Shown: positions 1-9,796, counted from the stretch's first letter. The stretch: 64,000 nucleotides of DNA from Flavobacterium indicum GPTSA100-9 = DSM 17447 (GCF_000455605.1 NC_017025.1:1302001-1366000); one strand, 5' to 3'. Notes: generated from the sequence alone by a model not told the origin. Program-made: numbers and translations.

Positions 1-1035
1 ATTAATTTTGGAGGTATAGAAGAACAAGTTATCACAAGAGAGGAGTTCCCATTAGAAAAAGCACTAGATGCGCTAAAGTACGAAACCATTGCCGTTATTG
101 GTTATGGTGTGCAAGGTCCTGGACAATCATTAAACCTAAGAGATAATGGGTTCAATGTGATTGTAGGACAACGTAAAGGAAGTGCCAGTTGGAAAAAAGC
201 ACTACAAGACGGTTGGGTAGAAAATGAAAATTTATTTGATATCGAAGAGGCGTGTGATAATGCAACAATTATTCAATATTTATTGTCGGATGCTGGACAA
301 ATTGAGGCTTGGAATAAAGTGAAAAAATACCTAACGGCAGGTAAAACACTTTATTTTTCTCACGGTTTCGGCATTACATTTAACGAGCAAACGGGTATAG
401 TTCCACCAGAAGATATTGATGTTATTTTAGTAGCACCTAAAGGATCGGGGACATCATTACGTCGTTTGTTTTTGAAAGGAGAAGGCATCAATTCAAGTAT
501 TGCGGTGTATCAAGATGCTACGGGTAGGGCTTTAGAAAAAGCCATTGCTCTTGGAATTGGTGTGGGTTCGGGTTATTTATTTGAGACGGATTTCAAAAAA
601 GAAGTTTTCTCTGATTTAACAGGGGAACGTGGAATCTTAATGGGGGCCTTAGCCGGATTGTTTGAAGCACAATATGAAGTACTGCGTAAAAACGGACATT
701 CTCCTTCGGAAGCGTTTAATGAAACGGTGGAAGAATTGACACAAAGTTTAATGCCGTTGGTAGCAGAAAAAGGGATGGACTGGATGTTTGCCAATACTTC
801 AGTAACTGCTCAACGCGGAGCATTGGATTGGAAAAACAAATTTAAAGTCGCCTCATTGCCAGTTTTTGAAGAATTATATGAAGAAGTGGCTTCAGGAAGA
901 GAAGCTGCTCGTGTAATACAAGAAGGCAGTAGAAAAGACTACCGAGAAAAATTAGAAATGGAATTAACAGAAATACGTGAATCTGAATTATGGAAAGCTG
1001 GAGCAGCCGTACGCACCCTACGTCCCCGACTGTAG
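1..1035 (+). CDS. ilvC: Ketol-acid reductoisomerase, 5' end outside window
   Basis: The reading frame is open from base 1, so the gene starts upstream of the window. The enzyme isomerises and reduces acetohydroxy acids with NADPH in valine/isoleucine synthesis. The visible part starts within the Rossmann nucleotide-binding region (IGYGVQGPGQ, bases 97-126) and continues through the SHGFG segment and the acidic, metal-binding helical domain (FSDLTGERGILMGAL). It ends in a normal C-terminus (ELWKAGAAVRTLRPRL). Its last 46 bases overlap ilvA in another frame, which suggests coupled translation in a branched-chain amino-acid operon. A GTG at 109 is internal, not the start. Confidence 0.95.
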   Translation: MNFGGIEEQVITREEFPLEKALDALKYETIAVIGYGVQGPGQSLNLRDNGFNVIVGQRKGSASWKKALQDGWVENENLFDIEEACDNATIIQYLLSDAGQIEAWNKVKKYLTAGKTLYFSHGFGITFNEQTGIVPPEDIDVILVAPKGSGTSLRRLFLKGEGINSSIAVYQDATGRALEKAIALGIGVGSGYLFETDFKKEVFSDLTGERGILMGALAGLFEAQYEVLRKNGHSPSEAFNETVEELTQSLMPLVAEKGMDWMFANTSVTAQRGALDWKNKFKVASLPVFEELYEEVASGREAARVIQEGSRKDYREKLEMELTEIRESELWKAGAAVRTLRPRL

Positions 1036-2273
1036 TTGCTCTCGAAGGTTTTAAGGAAGCCCAACACCGCCTCGCTGCGGTGTTGCAACCCACCCCTTTG
1101 CAATTGAATTTGAATTTATCAGCACACTATAAGGCTTCGGTATATTTAAAAAGAGAGGATTTGCAGTTGGTCCGCTCCTATAAAATTAGGGGTGCTTACA
1201 ACAAGATGGCTACTTTATCTACGGAGGAATGTCAACGTGGCATTGTATGTGCCAGTGCCGGAAATCATGCACAAGGGGTCGCTTATTCCTGTCATTTGTT
1301 AGGGATAGTAGGTAAAATTGTGATGCCCAAAACCACACCCAAGCAAAAGATAAAACAGGTGCAGCTTTTTGGAAAGGAATGGATAGACATTATCTTGGCT
1401 GGGGATACCTTTGACGATGCATTTCAGGAAGCGCAACGCATACAAAAAGAGCAACAGTTGGTTTTTGTGCATCCGTTTGACGATCCTAAGGTAATAGAAG
1501 GGCAAGGGACAACGGCCTTAGAAATTCTGAGTCAGTCTGTTGTACCTATTGATTATGTGTTTTTACCTATCGGCGGCGGCGGATTAGCAGCTGGTATTGC
1601 CTCGGTATTTCAAGTGCTGAGTCCCAAAACGAAATTGATAGGAGTAGAGCCTCAAGGGGCTCCCTCCATGACGCAAGCTTTGCAAGCCAAAGGCCCTGTG
1701 CGTGTTGCTCAGATTGATAAATTTGTGGATGGTGCGGCGGTTCAACAAGTAGGGCGACTCAATTATGAGATTTGCCAAGATAAATTATCGGATGTGGTAT
1801 TGGTACCGGAAGGCAAAGTGTGTTCTACCATTTTAAAATTATATAATGAAGAAGCTTTAGTAGTAGAACCAGCGGGAGCTCTTTCCATTGCCGCATTGGA
1901 TTTTTACCAAGAGGAAATTCAAGGGAAAACCATCGTTTGTGTGGTTAGTGGTAGCAATAACGACATCGAACGTACTGAGGAAATCAAAGAACGTTCTTTA
2001 TTGTATGAGGGCTTAAAACACTATTTTATTATTCAATTTCCTCAACGACCAGGTGCCTTGAAAGCGTTTGTAAATCAGGTGTTAGGTGAAGAAGATGATA
2101 TTTCGTATTTCCAATTCATTAAGAAAAATAATAGAGAAATTGGTCCTGTCGTAGTGGGTCTTGAAATGAAGAAACCAAGCGATTTAGAACCTTTAATGCA
2201 CAACATGAATCAATTGGGATTCGCCTACCAATACCTCAATGAAAAAGAAGCTTTATTGCGGTTACTGATTTGA
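990..2273 (+). CDS. ilvA: Threonine dehydratase (threonine ammonia-lyase)
   Basis: PLP enzyme that converts threonine to 2-oxobutanoate, the first committed step to isoleucine. The PLP lysine is K65 in RSYKIRGAY. A glycine-rich phosphate loop (GGGGLAAG) and the GSNND motif near residue 320 are present. Residues from about 335 to the end form the single ACT-like regulatory domain (HYFIIQFPQRPGALKAFV), the usual site of isoleucine feedback. The length of 427 aa fits the short one-ACT-domain form. No other in-frame ATG precedes the conserved FKEAQHRL segment, so the ATG at 990 inside ilvC is the best start. Confidence 0.93.
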   Translation: MESWSSRTHPTSPTVVALEGFKEAQHRLAAVLQPTPLQLNLNLSAHYKASVYLKREDLQLVRSYKIRGAYNKMATLSTEECQRGIVCASAGNHAQGVAYSCHLLGIVGKIVMPKTTPKQKIKQVQLFGKEWIDIILAGDTFDDAFQEAQRIQKEQQLVFVHPFDDPKVIEGQGTTALEILSQSVVPIDYVFLPIGGGGLAAGIASVFQVLSPKTKLIGVEPQGAPSMTQALQAKGPVRVAQIDKFVDGAAVQQVGRLNYEICQDKLSDVVLVPEGKVCSTILKLYNEEALVVEPAGALSIAALDFYQEEIQGKTIVCVVSGSNNDIERTEEIKERSLLYEGLKHYFIIQFPQRPGALKAFVNQVLGEEDDISYFQFIKKNNREIGPVVVGLEMKKPSDLEPLMHNMNQLGFAYQYLNEKEALLRLLI

Positions 2274-2300
2274 TTTTCTGTTTTGATGTGCTTGTAGTTT

Positions 2301-2566
2301 TTGGTTGTTGGTTGTTGGTTGGTGGTTGGTGGTTGGTGGTTGATGGTTGGTGGTTGGTGGTTGTTGGTTGGTGGTTGATGGTTGTTGGTTGGTGGTTGTT
2401 GGTTGGTGGTTGTGGGTTGATGGTTGGTGGTTGATGGTTGGTGGTTGATGGTTGGTGGTTGGTGGTTGATGGTTGTTGGTTGGTGGTTGATGGTTGATGG
2501 TTGGTGGTTGATGGTTGATGGTTGGTGGTTGATGGTTGTTGGTTGGTGGTTGTTGGTTGGTGGTTT
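2301..2566 (+). repeat. Heptanucleotide tandem repeat, GGTTGNT type
   Basis: About 38 consecutive 7-bp units of the form GGTTGTT, GGTTGGT or GGTTGAT follow ilvA directly. Three heptads are 21 bases, so the frames stay open on both strands and give spurious Trp/Gly- or Asn/His/Gln-rich ORFs. The + strand has GG pairs at regular spacing and could form two-tier G-quadruplexes (inference). Confidence 0.95.
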
Positions 2567-2571
2567 AATTT

Positions 2572-3133
2572 TATCAAATATCAAATATCAATTATCAAAT
2601 ATCAAATATCAATTATCAAATATCAATTATCAATTATCAAATATCAAATATCAATTATCAATTATCAAATATCAAATATCTATTATCAATTATCAATTAT
2701 CAAATATCAAATATCAAATATCAAATATCAATTATCAATTATCAATTATCAATTATCAATTATCAATTATCAATTATCAATTATCAATTATCAATTATCA
2801 ATTATCAATTATCAATTATCAATTATCAATTATCAATTATCAATTATCAATTATCAATTATCAATTATCAATTATCAATTATCAATTATCAAATATCAAT
2901 TATCAAATATCAATTATCAAATATCAATTATCAATTATCAAATATCAAATATCAATTATCAATTATCAATTATCAATTATCAATTATCAATTATCAATTA
3001 TCAATTATCAATTATCAATTATCAATTATCAATTATCAATTATCAATTATCAATTATCAATTATCAATTATCAATTATCAATTATCAATTATCAATTATC
3101 AATTATCAATTATCAATTATCAATTATCAATTA
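2572..3133 (+). repeat. Heptanucleotide tandem repeat, TCAAWTA type
   Basis: About 80 units of a 7-bp repeat, mostly TCAATTA with interspersed TCAAATA variants that cluster at the left edge and around 2890-2960. It starts 5 bases after the G-rich tract and ends 3 bases before the hemN stop codon. All ORFs across it (Ile-Asn-Tyr-Gln repeats) are consequences of the period and are not genes. Confidence 0.96.
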
Positions 3134-3136
3134 CCC

Positions 3137-4501
3137 CTAAATCGTCATAGAGAACAATTCGGTTTCGGGTTTATTGCGAAGCAAACGTAAATCAAAAGCC
3201 ATACAACAATTGCGAACAAATGCTTTTCCTTTTTCTGTTACATATAAGGTTTTATTGTTTAACTCTAACAAACCGTCTTCTCTCATTTCTTGTAAACTTT
3301 CTAAAACTTCGTCTATTTCAGGAAACTGAAGTTCAGGAGTGTCCCAAGAAGTTTCAAAATGACACATTAAATTTAAAATGTGTTTTCTAATGATTAAATC
3401 TTCTTTGGTTAAATGATGGCCTCTAAATACGGGTAGTTTATTGGCTTCAATTAGCGTGTAATATTCTTCTAATGTTTTGACATTTTGAGCAAAACTGGTC
3501 CAACTATCGCTAATGGATGATACGCCTAACCCAATCATTAAATCGGTTTTAGAAGCTGTATATCCCATAAAATTTCGATGCAAGGTTTTGTTTTTAAATG
3601 AAGTATACATCGAATCGCTTACTAAGGCAAAATGATCCATACCAATTTCATGGTAGCCATTTTCAATCAGTAATTTTTTACCCTCTTCATACAATGCTCT
3701 TTTTTCGTCGTCTTGAGGTAAGTCTTCATCATTAAATCCTCGCTGTCCGTTGCCTTTAATCCAAGGCACATGGGCATAACTGTAAAATGAAATGCGATCG
3801 GGTAATAAGGATTTGGTTTTTAATATGGTGTCTTTAACATCGTTTAAGGTTTGAAAAGGCAATCCAAAAATTAAATCATGCCCCACTGAAGTATAGCCAA
3901 TTTCTTTGGCCCAAAACGTTACTTTAGCTACATTATGAAAAGGTTGTACGCGATGAATGGCCGCTTGAACCGTTGCACTATAATCTTGTACCCCAAACGA
4001 TACGCGTCTAAACCCTAAATCATACAGCGTTTGTAAATGTTCTTTAGTGGTATTGTTAGGGTGTCCTTCAAAACTAAATTCATAGTCGTCTGCTACATCG
4101 GCTAATTCAAATAAACCATTCAGTAACGTGCTTAAATTTTTAGTCGAAAAAAAGGTAGGCGTACCACCACCTAAATGAATTTCTTTAATAACCGGACGTT
4201 CTGTAAATACATCGCAGTACATTTTCCATTCTTTAAGTAAAGCTATAATATAAGGTTCTTCTACTTCATGACGTTTAGTAATTCTTTTGTTGCATCCACA
4301 AAAAGTACACAAACTTTCACAAAAAGGCAAGTGCAAATACAAACTTATTCCTTCAGTTTTATTGGTTGCAAAAAAGGTTTGTTGCACCTCTCGTTTCCAT
4401 TGCGCTTCAGAAAAATTTGATTCTTCCCAATAAGGAACGGTTGGATAACTCGTATAGCGAGGCCCAGGAACATTATATTTTTGAATTAACGACGTTTTCA
4501 T
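3137..4501 (-). CDS. hemN: Oxygen-independent coproporphyrinogen III oxidase
   Basis: Radical-SAM enzyme that decarboxylates coproporphyrinogen III to protoporphyrinogen IX without oxygen (haem synthesis). The [4Fe-4S]/SAM motif is CESLCTFC with C61, C65 and C68, followed by the extra cysteine (C70) typical of true HemN rather than HemW. The GPRYTSYPTVPYW N-terminus and the 454-aa length also fit HemN. The C-terminal HemN domain covers about residues 350-440. The stop codon lies 3 bases from the heptad tract. A -7 box and palindrome upstream suggest control by oxygen or redox state. Confidence 0.95.
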   Translation of the reverse strand: MKTSLIQKYNVPGPRYTSYPTVPYWEESNFSEAQWKREVQQTFFATNKTEGISLYLHLPFCESLCTFCGCNKRITKRHEVEEPYIIALLKEWKMYCDVFTERPVIKEIHLGGGTPTFFSTKNLSTLLNGLFELADVADDYEFSFEGHPNNTTKEHLQTLYDLGFRRVSFGVQDYSATVQAAIHRVQPFHNVAKVTFWAKEIGYTSVGHDLIFGLPFQTLNDVKDTILKTKSLLPDRISFYSYAHVPWIKGNGQRGFNDEDLPQDDEKRALYEEGKKLLIENGYHEIGMDHFALVSDSMYTSFKNKTLHRNFMGYTASKTDLMIGLGVSSISDSWTSFAQNVKTLEEYYTLIEANKLPVFRGHHLTKEDLIIRKHILNLMCHFETSWDTPELQFPEIDEVLESLQEMREDGLLELNNKTLYVTEKGKAFVRNCCMAFDLRLLRNKPETELFSMTI

Positions 4502-4515
4502 ACCTAAAATTTGAA

Positions 4516-4559
4516 CAAAATTAAAAGGGAAGGACTACATAAAAAATGATAATTGTCAT
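4516..4559 (-). promoter_or_regulatory. hemN promoter with CRP/FNR-like palindrome
   Basis: Read on the minus strand, 4523-4516 is TAATTTTG, a perfect TAnnTTTG -7 box about 15 bases before the hemN ATG. The near-palindrome ATGATAATTGTCAT lies at 4546-4559. If transcription starts near 4512, its centre is about -41, the classic activator position for CRP/FNR proteins, whose half-sites are TGAT/TGAC. This fits anaerobic activation of hemN. The factor itself is inferred. Confidence 0.45.
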
Positions 4560-4960
4560 GAAGAGTTAATGGTTGGTCTGCAAGTGTTTATTAGGATGGA
4601 TGTTTTTCTTTTATTTTGTATTTCGCGTGAGTACAATTTTTGATAAAATAAATGAAAGGAACGCACAACGATTTCTTAAAGTACTCATTGAAACTGAATT
4701 TCTTGCTTACTCGTATCTTTCTTTTAGTATTGCACCTAAGAAAGTAGGTAGACAGAAAACAATGGCTAGTGAGGTAAAGTTAAGTGAGGTTGCCAGGGAT
4801 GAAAACCGCGTTAAAAGTCAAAAAAATGTATAACAGACAATTTTCTATATAAAGAAGAGGAACAGAAGCACCAGTAACCCAATGGTTTACTGTAACGATT
4901 ACTTGACTTGTTTCTAAAAACTATCAGCAACTTATTTTATTATTACTGAATTAAAATATA
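4560..4960. other. Intergenic stretch, no supported gene
   Basis: Between the hemN control region and the terminator at 4961. One open frame (4573-4833, 86 codons) has no recognisable domain, no clear promoter, and low-complexity hydrophobic then charged composition. I do not support it as a gene. No RNA structure was recognised. Confidence 0.5.
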
Positions 4961-4984
4961 AAAAGCCCTAATTAAAGGGCTTTT
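4961..4984 (-). terminator. Intrinsic terminator of the T9SS gene
   Basis: Hairpin AAAAGCCCT / AGGGCTTTT with a 6-base loop, just downstream of the stop at 4988 on the minus strand. A and T tracts on both sides would let it work in either direction. Confidence 0.8.
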
Positions 4985-4987
4985 CAT

Positions 4988-7696
4988 TTACTTCTTCACA
5001 ATTTTGTGAATCAATTTTTGATTATTAGTATCAGTCAACTCTAAAAGGAAAATTCCAGAGGCTAAATTACTGATATTAATTTGAGATGGAGATTGTAAAT
5101 AGTTTTTAGCTACTATTTTATTACCTAAAAGATCATAAATTACCAATGATTGTATTGTTTGATTGTTAAGTAATTCTATATTTAAAATATCGGAAGTTGG
5201 GTTAGGATATATTCGAATGGAATCCGTATCAAATGCTGGCGAAGCCAAAAACGCAACAAATTCAGTCGTAAACGTATTGGTTACAATCGCCGGATTATAA
5301 TCAAAATAAATCGAAGCCGCATTCGGAATAATATCTCCAACAGCATATCCCGCTTTAGGCTTAATTTTAAAAGTGATATAGCCTTTTCCAATCATCGTGT
5401 TGGCAACAGAAACGGGTAATTGAATATTGTTGAAATTCCAAGTTAAATTAGTACTAATACGGTCTAATACATAAGGATGGCTTGAGCTAATCATTTGTAA
5501 CGTGGTTTCGTCCAATTGACTGTTCAATACATCATTCACACGAATATTAATGGCAGATGCATTTCCTGTATTTTCAAAACGAATGGTGTAATACAAGTAA
5601 TCGTTTGATGTAAAAGTCGAATGAACAATTTGCGGACCGTGCGATTCCATTTTGTCGTTCGGGTCGTACGCATTCACCACAATTTGATTAACCGTACTGG
5701 TGTTGTTCGATGGCACTAAATCTCCCGCTAAAGGTTCAATAGAGGCACTACTCACCAAATAATCATTGGCATTCACTGTAGGAATAGGAGGAACCGACAT
5801 CGTAACATCGATAGTACGCACTTCAAACGGCGCTAAATTCGTAAAGTTATAGGTAAATCCAGTGGCATTAGCAGTGGTTGCAGGTGTAGTAGCAGTAACA
5901 CTCACCGCTCCCGGTTTAGTAAACGTAACTGTTCCATTCGTCACAGTTTGCGTACTTAAATTAGTATACACAACTTTGTTGAAATAATTAAAACCGGGTC
6001 TTGGTAAATTCATGGGAACAACCGTAACAGCTAAATCATTATACGTTGATGTAGCCGTAACTGGGAAATAATAGGTAACCATACTAGCACCAGGGTTGAT
6101 GCCTGTATAGGAAGCCGGATTTACATTGTAATTAGTTGCATAAACAGGATTTACGGTAAAGTTAACATTGTACAAGTTTGTAGCAACATTGTCATATACA
6201 TAAGTAGTCCCAGTTGGAGAAGTAATATTATGAATAACGCCATCATTATTTTTTTCATAATGGAAATCACCTAATGGGAAATTAAGCTCTCCACTGTCTT
6301 TAATTCCATTATTATTACCGTCTAAAAAGGCATTAAAAGTAAATCCAGTACAATTGATCACCCCAGTAGAAGTGGGTAAACTATTGATGGTAATAAAACC
6401 GGCTTGGTTCGAAAAATTAGTAACCATCATTAAATAATACTGTCCAACTTGTGCATTGGTAATGGTAGGATATTCCACTGGAGCCGCCGAATAACTACAA
6501 CTCACGATGTTAGCAGGACCATACGAAGCACAACCTGTTGTTGGACTGGTAAAGGGACCATAAATGATGTAATCTACATCTAAATTATTATATGTTGGTG
6601 CATTATTTCCTTGTGAAACTTGTAAATTGATGTTTCCAGATTGGCTGATAGGTAAGTAAAACCAAGTAGCATTAGGTGTAGATCCTAAACAGCCTGCAGA
6701 ACCTGATGTTGGTAAATTTATGGTATTTACAAACGGTACACCTATTGAGTTACATAATGAATTAGCATTTATACAACTGGTTGCTAAATTACAATTTGCT
6801 TGTGTGAAAAGTATTCTACTGTAAATAGGATCACAACCAGTTCCAGAATGTTCTCTAATGAATACTGTTGACGAACTTGAAGAAGTAAATACTATAAAAT
6901 TGTTAGGAAAAGCAATCGGATTGATATTGTAAGTAGCATCGGATAAGCTTCCATGATACGAAAGTGTATTGGTGGTGCTTAATAACGCTTGGGTAGTGGT
7001 TAAATCAAAACTAATTTGACCGTCATTGTTATCGTCACATTGCGTCATGTGTGGCAATTCCCCTAATACTTCATAATTGGTAGCTTGAATAGTAAAAGCA
7101 CTGATTTGTTCAGCAGCTCCTGTTGAGTTATTCGTGATACGAACAAAAATAGTATAGCTACCTAGTGCAACACAATACGGACTTGGTAATGGATTGGTAT
7201 TGGCAACTGCATCTGCTTGAGTGGCATGATAGCTCACTGTATATTGAGAGGAATCGGCATTGCCTAAAACATAAGGCGTATTGTAATTTAAATCAAAACA
7301 AGCTACTCCATTGTTAGTTACGCAATTCGACATGGCTTGTGGTTGACCAAATGTAGTAGTACAAGGTAAGGTAGTAAATGTGATAGGAGAGCTAAACGGA
7401 CTTACGTTACCGGCATTGTCACAATTCGTTGAAACTTGAACGGTGTAAGTCGTATCACAATTTAATCCTGTAAATACAAATGGGCTTGAACTGGCAATAA
7501 TAGAAGTGCCAATAGTTGTACCATTAGCCGCTATTTGAATATTGAAACTCAAGGCATTGTTAGCATCCATCCAACTCACAACTGCAGTAGTTCCTGTAAC
7601 ATTCGAAACACTCAAATTGGTTGGTGGTGTACATTGCGACCACAACGTCACCACAAAGCATAAGGTGGATAAAATAGATAAAGTAATTTTTTTCAT
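4988..7696 (-). CDS. T9SS-secreted protein with fibronectin type III domain and type A sorting domain
   Basis: 902 aa. The signal peptide MKKITLSILSTLCFVVTLWS is followed by a fibronectin type III domain (about residues 22-110). Next come long Thr/Asn/Ser-rich regions with Cys pairs and a conserved late domain near 690-815 (YTIRFENTGNASAINIRVND), as seen in the DUF7619-type module of flavobacterial surface proteins. The C-terminus (IRIYPNPTSDILNIE ... GIFLLELTDTNNQKLIHKIVKK) is a type A CTD that directs export by the type IX secretion system. The start at 7696 is chosen because the signal peptide begins there. The longer frame adds 16 residues that would spoil it. The ligand is unknown. Confidence 0.88.
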   Translation of the reverse strand: MKKITLSILSTLCFVVTLWSQCTPPTNLSVSNVTGTTAVVSWMDANNALSFNIQIAANGTTIGTSIIASSSPFVFTGLNCDTTYTVQVSTNCDNAGNVSPFSSPITFTTLPCTTTFGQPQAMSNCVTNNGVACFDLNYNTPYVLGNADSSQYTVSYHATQADAVANTNPLPSPYCVALGSYTIFVRITNNSTGAAEQISAFTIQATNYEVLGELPHMTQCDDNNDGQISFDLTTTQALLSTTNTLSYHGSLSDATYNINPIAFPNNFIVFTSSSSSTVFIREHSGTGCDPIYSRILFTQANCNLATSCINANSLCNSIGVPFVNTINLPTSGSAGCLGSTPNATWFYLPISQSGNINLQVSQGNNAPTYNNLDVDYIIYGPFTSPTTGCASYGPANIVSCSYSAAPVEYPTITNAQVGQYYLMMVTNFSNQAGFITINSLPTSTGVINCTGFTFNAFLDGNNNGIKDSGELNFPLGDFHYEKNNDGVIHNITSPTGTTYVYDNVATNLYNVNFTVNPVYATNYNVNPASYTGINPGASMVTYYFPVTATSTYNDLAVTVVPMNLPRPGFNYFNKVVYTNLSTQTVTNGTVTFTKPGAVSVTATTPATTANATGFTYNFTNLAPFEVRTIDVTMSVPPIPTVNANDYLVSSASIEPLAGDLVPSNNTSTVNQIVVNAYDPNDKMESHGPQIVHSTFTSNDYLYYTIRFENTGNASAINIRVNDVLNSQLDETTLQMISSSHPYVLDRISTNLTWNFNNIQLPVSVANTMIGKGYITFKIKPKAGYAVGDIIPNAASIYFDYNPAIVTNTFTTEFVAFLASPAFDTDSIRIYPNPTSDILNIELLNNQTIQSLVIYDLLGNKIVAKNYLQSPSQINISNLASGIFLLELTDTNNQKLIHKIVKK

Positions 7697-7880
7697 AGTT
7701 ATAGTTTTGATGTTATAAAAGTAAGAAAAAACATTTAACAACAACTATAATTCTTTGAAATTTAATCATTTGAATAAATATTTAACATATTGGGTAGGAA
7801 TTGTGAAATTTTAATTTATGAATTCGAAATCAAAAATGGAATTAATTGGAACAAGCCGTTATTTTTTGACCTAGATTTTT

Positions 7881-7888
7881 TACTTTTG
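7881..7888 (+). promoter_or_regulatory. -7 box upstream of the DUF2130 gene
   Basis: TACTTTTG matches TAnnTTTG and lies 23 bases before the ATG at 7912. The nearest TTG (7866-7868) is only 12 bases away, shorter than the usual spacing to the -33 element. Confidence 0.45.
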
Positions 7889-7911
7889 ATTTTTTAGATT
7901 TTATAATTCCT

Positions 7912-9180
7912 ATGAGCACAAATTCTTCTACAATACAATGTCCTAATTGCGGCACCGCCATCGATGTGAATGATATTTTAAAGCACCAAATTGAAGATGC
8001 TTTACGCAAAGAATTTCAATCCAAAGCAGCACTTCACGAAAAGGAATTAGCGCTTAAAAACGAGTCGCTTGAAAAAGCAAAAGCCGAATTTGAAGCGAAA
8101 AAACGTCAGGAAAACGAATTGTTTGCCGAACGCCTAGAACGTGAAAAAAAGCAAGCCGAAAAAGACATCGCCGAAAAATTAAAGGCTAAGTTAGAAGAGG
8201 AAAATAAAGAGCGTATTGCCTTAATGAACAAGGAGTTAACCGAAAAATCGGAGAAACTTCGGGAATTGAATAAAATGGAAGCGGAAATTGCCAAATTGAA
8301 CCGCGAAAAATTGGAAATGAAAGAAGCCATTGAAGCCCAATTACAAAAACAATTAAACGATCAATTGGTGCAGGAAAAGGAAAAAATACGCAAGCTCGAA
8401 GAAGAAAAAAACGAATTAAAAGTTAAAGAACTCCTCAAGCAATTAGAAGACCAAAAAAAGCTGACCGAAGAAATGAAACGCAAGCAGGAGCAAGGCTCTA
8501 TGCAAATGCAAGGGGAGGTACAGGAGTTGGCCATTGAGGAATTCATCATGCAAAACTTTCCACTCGATACTTTGGAGGAAATTAAAAAAGGGGCGACGGG
8601 TGCCGATTGTTTGCAAATCGTAAATACCAGAGAAGTACAAAATTGTGGTTCTATCTATTACGAAAGTAAACGAACCAAGGCTTTTCAACCGGCTTGGATT
8701 GAGAAGTTTAAAAACGATATCCGCAGTAAAAAAGCCAATATTGGGGTATTGGTAACCGAAGTCATGCCGTCCGATATGGAACGTATGGGCATGAAAGACG
8801 GCATTTGGATTTGTACGTTTGAAGAATTTAAAGGACTCAGCGCCGTATTGCGTCAGTCGTTAATACAAATCAGTCAAGCAGTGCAATCGCAAGAGAATAA
8901 AGGCGACAAAATGGGGATGTTGTATGATTTCCTAACCAGCAACGAATTCCGCCTACAAATTGAAGGAATTGTAGAAGGATTCAGCCAAATGCAGTCCGAC
9001 TTACTGAGTGAAAAACGTGCCATGCAACGCATTTGGTCGCAACGCGAAAAACAAATCGAAAAAGTGATTCTAAACACCACCAACATGTATGGCAACATTC
9101 GCGGTATTGCCGGAAATGCCGTGCAAGCCGTTCGTGCCTTAGAGTTAGACGATACTAATTTATTGGAAGAAGAACTGTAA
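7912..9180 (+). CDS. DUF2130 coiled-coil protein
   Basis: 422 aa. The N-terminal CPNC knuckle (QCPNCGTAIDVNDI, residues 9-22) is followed by a long charged coiled coil (about 30-200). The globular DUF2130 domain (IEEFIMQNFPLDTLEEI ... YYESKRTKAFQPAWIEKFKND) contains a fold that has been compared with nucleases (the ESKRTK segment). A C-terminal helical part ends in a segment containing IRGIAGNAV. The function of the family is not established. The downstream gene begins at the base after its stop codon, so the two are very probably co-transcribed. Confidence 0.85.
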   Translation: MSTNSSTIQCPNCGTAIDVNDILKHQIEDALRKEFQSKAALHEKELALKNESLEKAKAEFEAKKRQENELFAERLEREKKQAEKDIAEKLKAKLEEENKERIALMNKELTEKSEKLRELNKMEAEIAKLNREKLEMKEAIEAQLQKQLNDQLVQEKEKIRKLEEEKNELKVKELLKQLEDQKKLTEEMKRKQEQGSMQMQGEVQELAIEEFIMQNFPLDTLEEIKKGATGADCLQIVNTREVQNCGSIYYESKRTKAFQPAWIEKFKNDIRSKKANIGVLVTEVMPSDMERMGMKDGIWICTFEEFKGLSAVLRQSLIQISQAVQSQENKGDKMGMLYDFLTSNEFRLQIEGIVEGFSQMQSDLLSEKRAMQRIWSQREKQIEKVILNTTNMYGNIRGIAGNAVQAVRALELDDTNLLEEEL

Positions 9181-9732
9181 ATGGCATCCAATTTATTTTG
9201 TTTAGAATACGTCAAAGAGCTTCAGGTACCGAGCAGAAGTCTCATTTTGCCTGCGCTTGAAAATTTAACCATGCGCTATGGTATTACCAACGTGTATCAA
9301 GTGTGCGACGATTTAGAGTCCTTAGAAGAGCGACTGGGAAATTTATTGTACGAAGACCGCAATTTTAAAGATTACCAATTGTTGTACTTTGTGTTTGAAG
9401 GCAAAAACAACCAAATCGTTCTCGATAATTTTTACTACTCGCTAGAAGAAATAGCCGAGTTTTTTGAAGGAAAATTAAAAGGTAAAATCATCCATTTTGC
9501 CAATACGATGTTGCTCGATTTAGAAGAAGAAACCTTCCAATATTTCTTAGACGTTACTGGTGCCAAAGCCCTGTCGGGGTATGTGAATCCAGTGCCTATT
9601 TTAAGTACGGTCTTAGATAATTTATTTTTCTCCCTTTGTCAGGAATACGACGACGTAGTAGATGTGGTAGAAGAATTATTTGAAAAACAATACAACCTCG
9701 CCAAAAGCATGGGCTTCCGCTTGTATTATTAA
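9181..9732 (+). CDS. Conserved hypothetical protein, DUF6642-like
   Basis: 183 aa, acidic, no signal peptide or membrane segment. The ATG directly follows the TAA of the DUF2130 gene, so translation is probably coupled and the two products may work together. The sequence (FCLEYVKELQVPSRSLILPALE, ending MGFRLYY) resembles what I remember as DUF6642. No catalytic motif is evident. This is the last gene before the leader of the cassette array. Confidence 0.7.
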   Translation: MASNLFCLEYVKELQVPSRSLILPALENLTMRYGITNVYQVCDDLESLEERLGNLLYEDRNFKDYQLLYFVFEGKNNQIVLDNFYYSLEEIAEFFEGKLKGKIIHFANTMLLDLEEETFQYFLDVTGAKALSGYVNPVPILSTVLDNLFFSLCQEYDDVVDVVEELFEKQYNLAKSMGFRLYY

Positions 9733-9767
9733 TTTTTTTGCAATTTTACTTATGCATACACACACGT

Positions 9768-9796
9768 GTGAAGTTACTCACTTCACCCGTATTTTT
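9768..9796 (+). terminator. Hairpin after the DUF2130 operon
   Basis: Arms GTGAAGT (9768-9774) and ACTTCAC (9780-9786) with a 5-base loop, followed after a few bases by ATTTTTG. A plausible but weak intrinsic terminator. Confidence 0.45.

Noticed and set aside
2225..3190. Four long ORFs across the tandem repeats (Asn/Gln/Pro-rich on minus, Trp/Gly- and Ile/Asn/Tyr/Gln-rich on plus)
   Set aside because: They are open only because 3 x 7 = 21 bases contains no stop. They share no domain and run into hemN or ilvA.
4573..4833. 86-codon ORF between hemN and the T9SS gene
   Set aside because: No domain, no promoter, odd composition. Likely chance.
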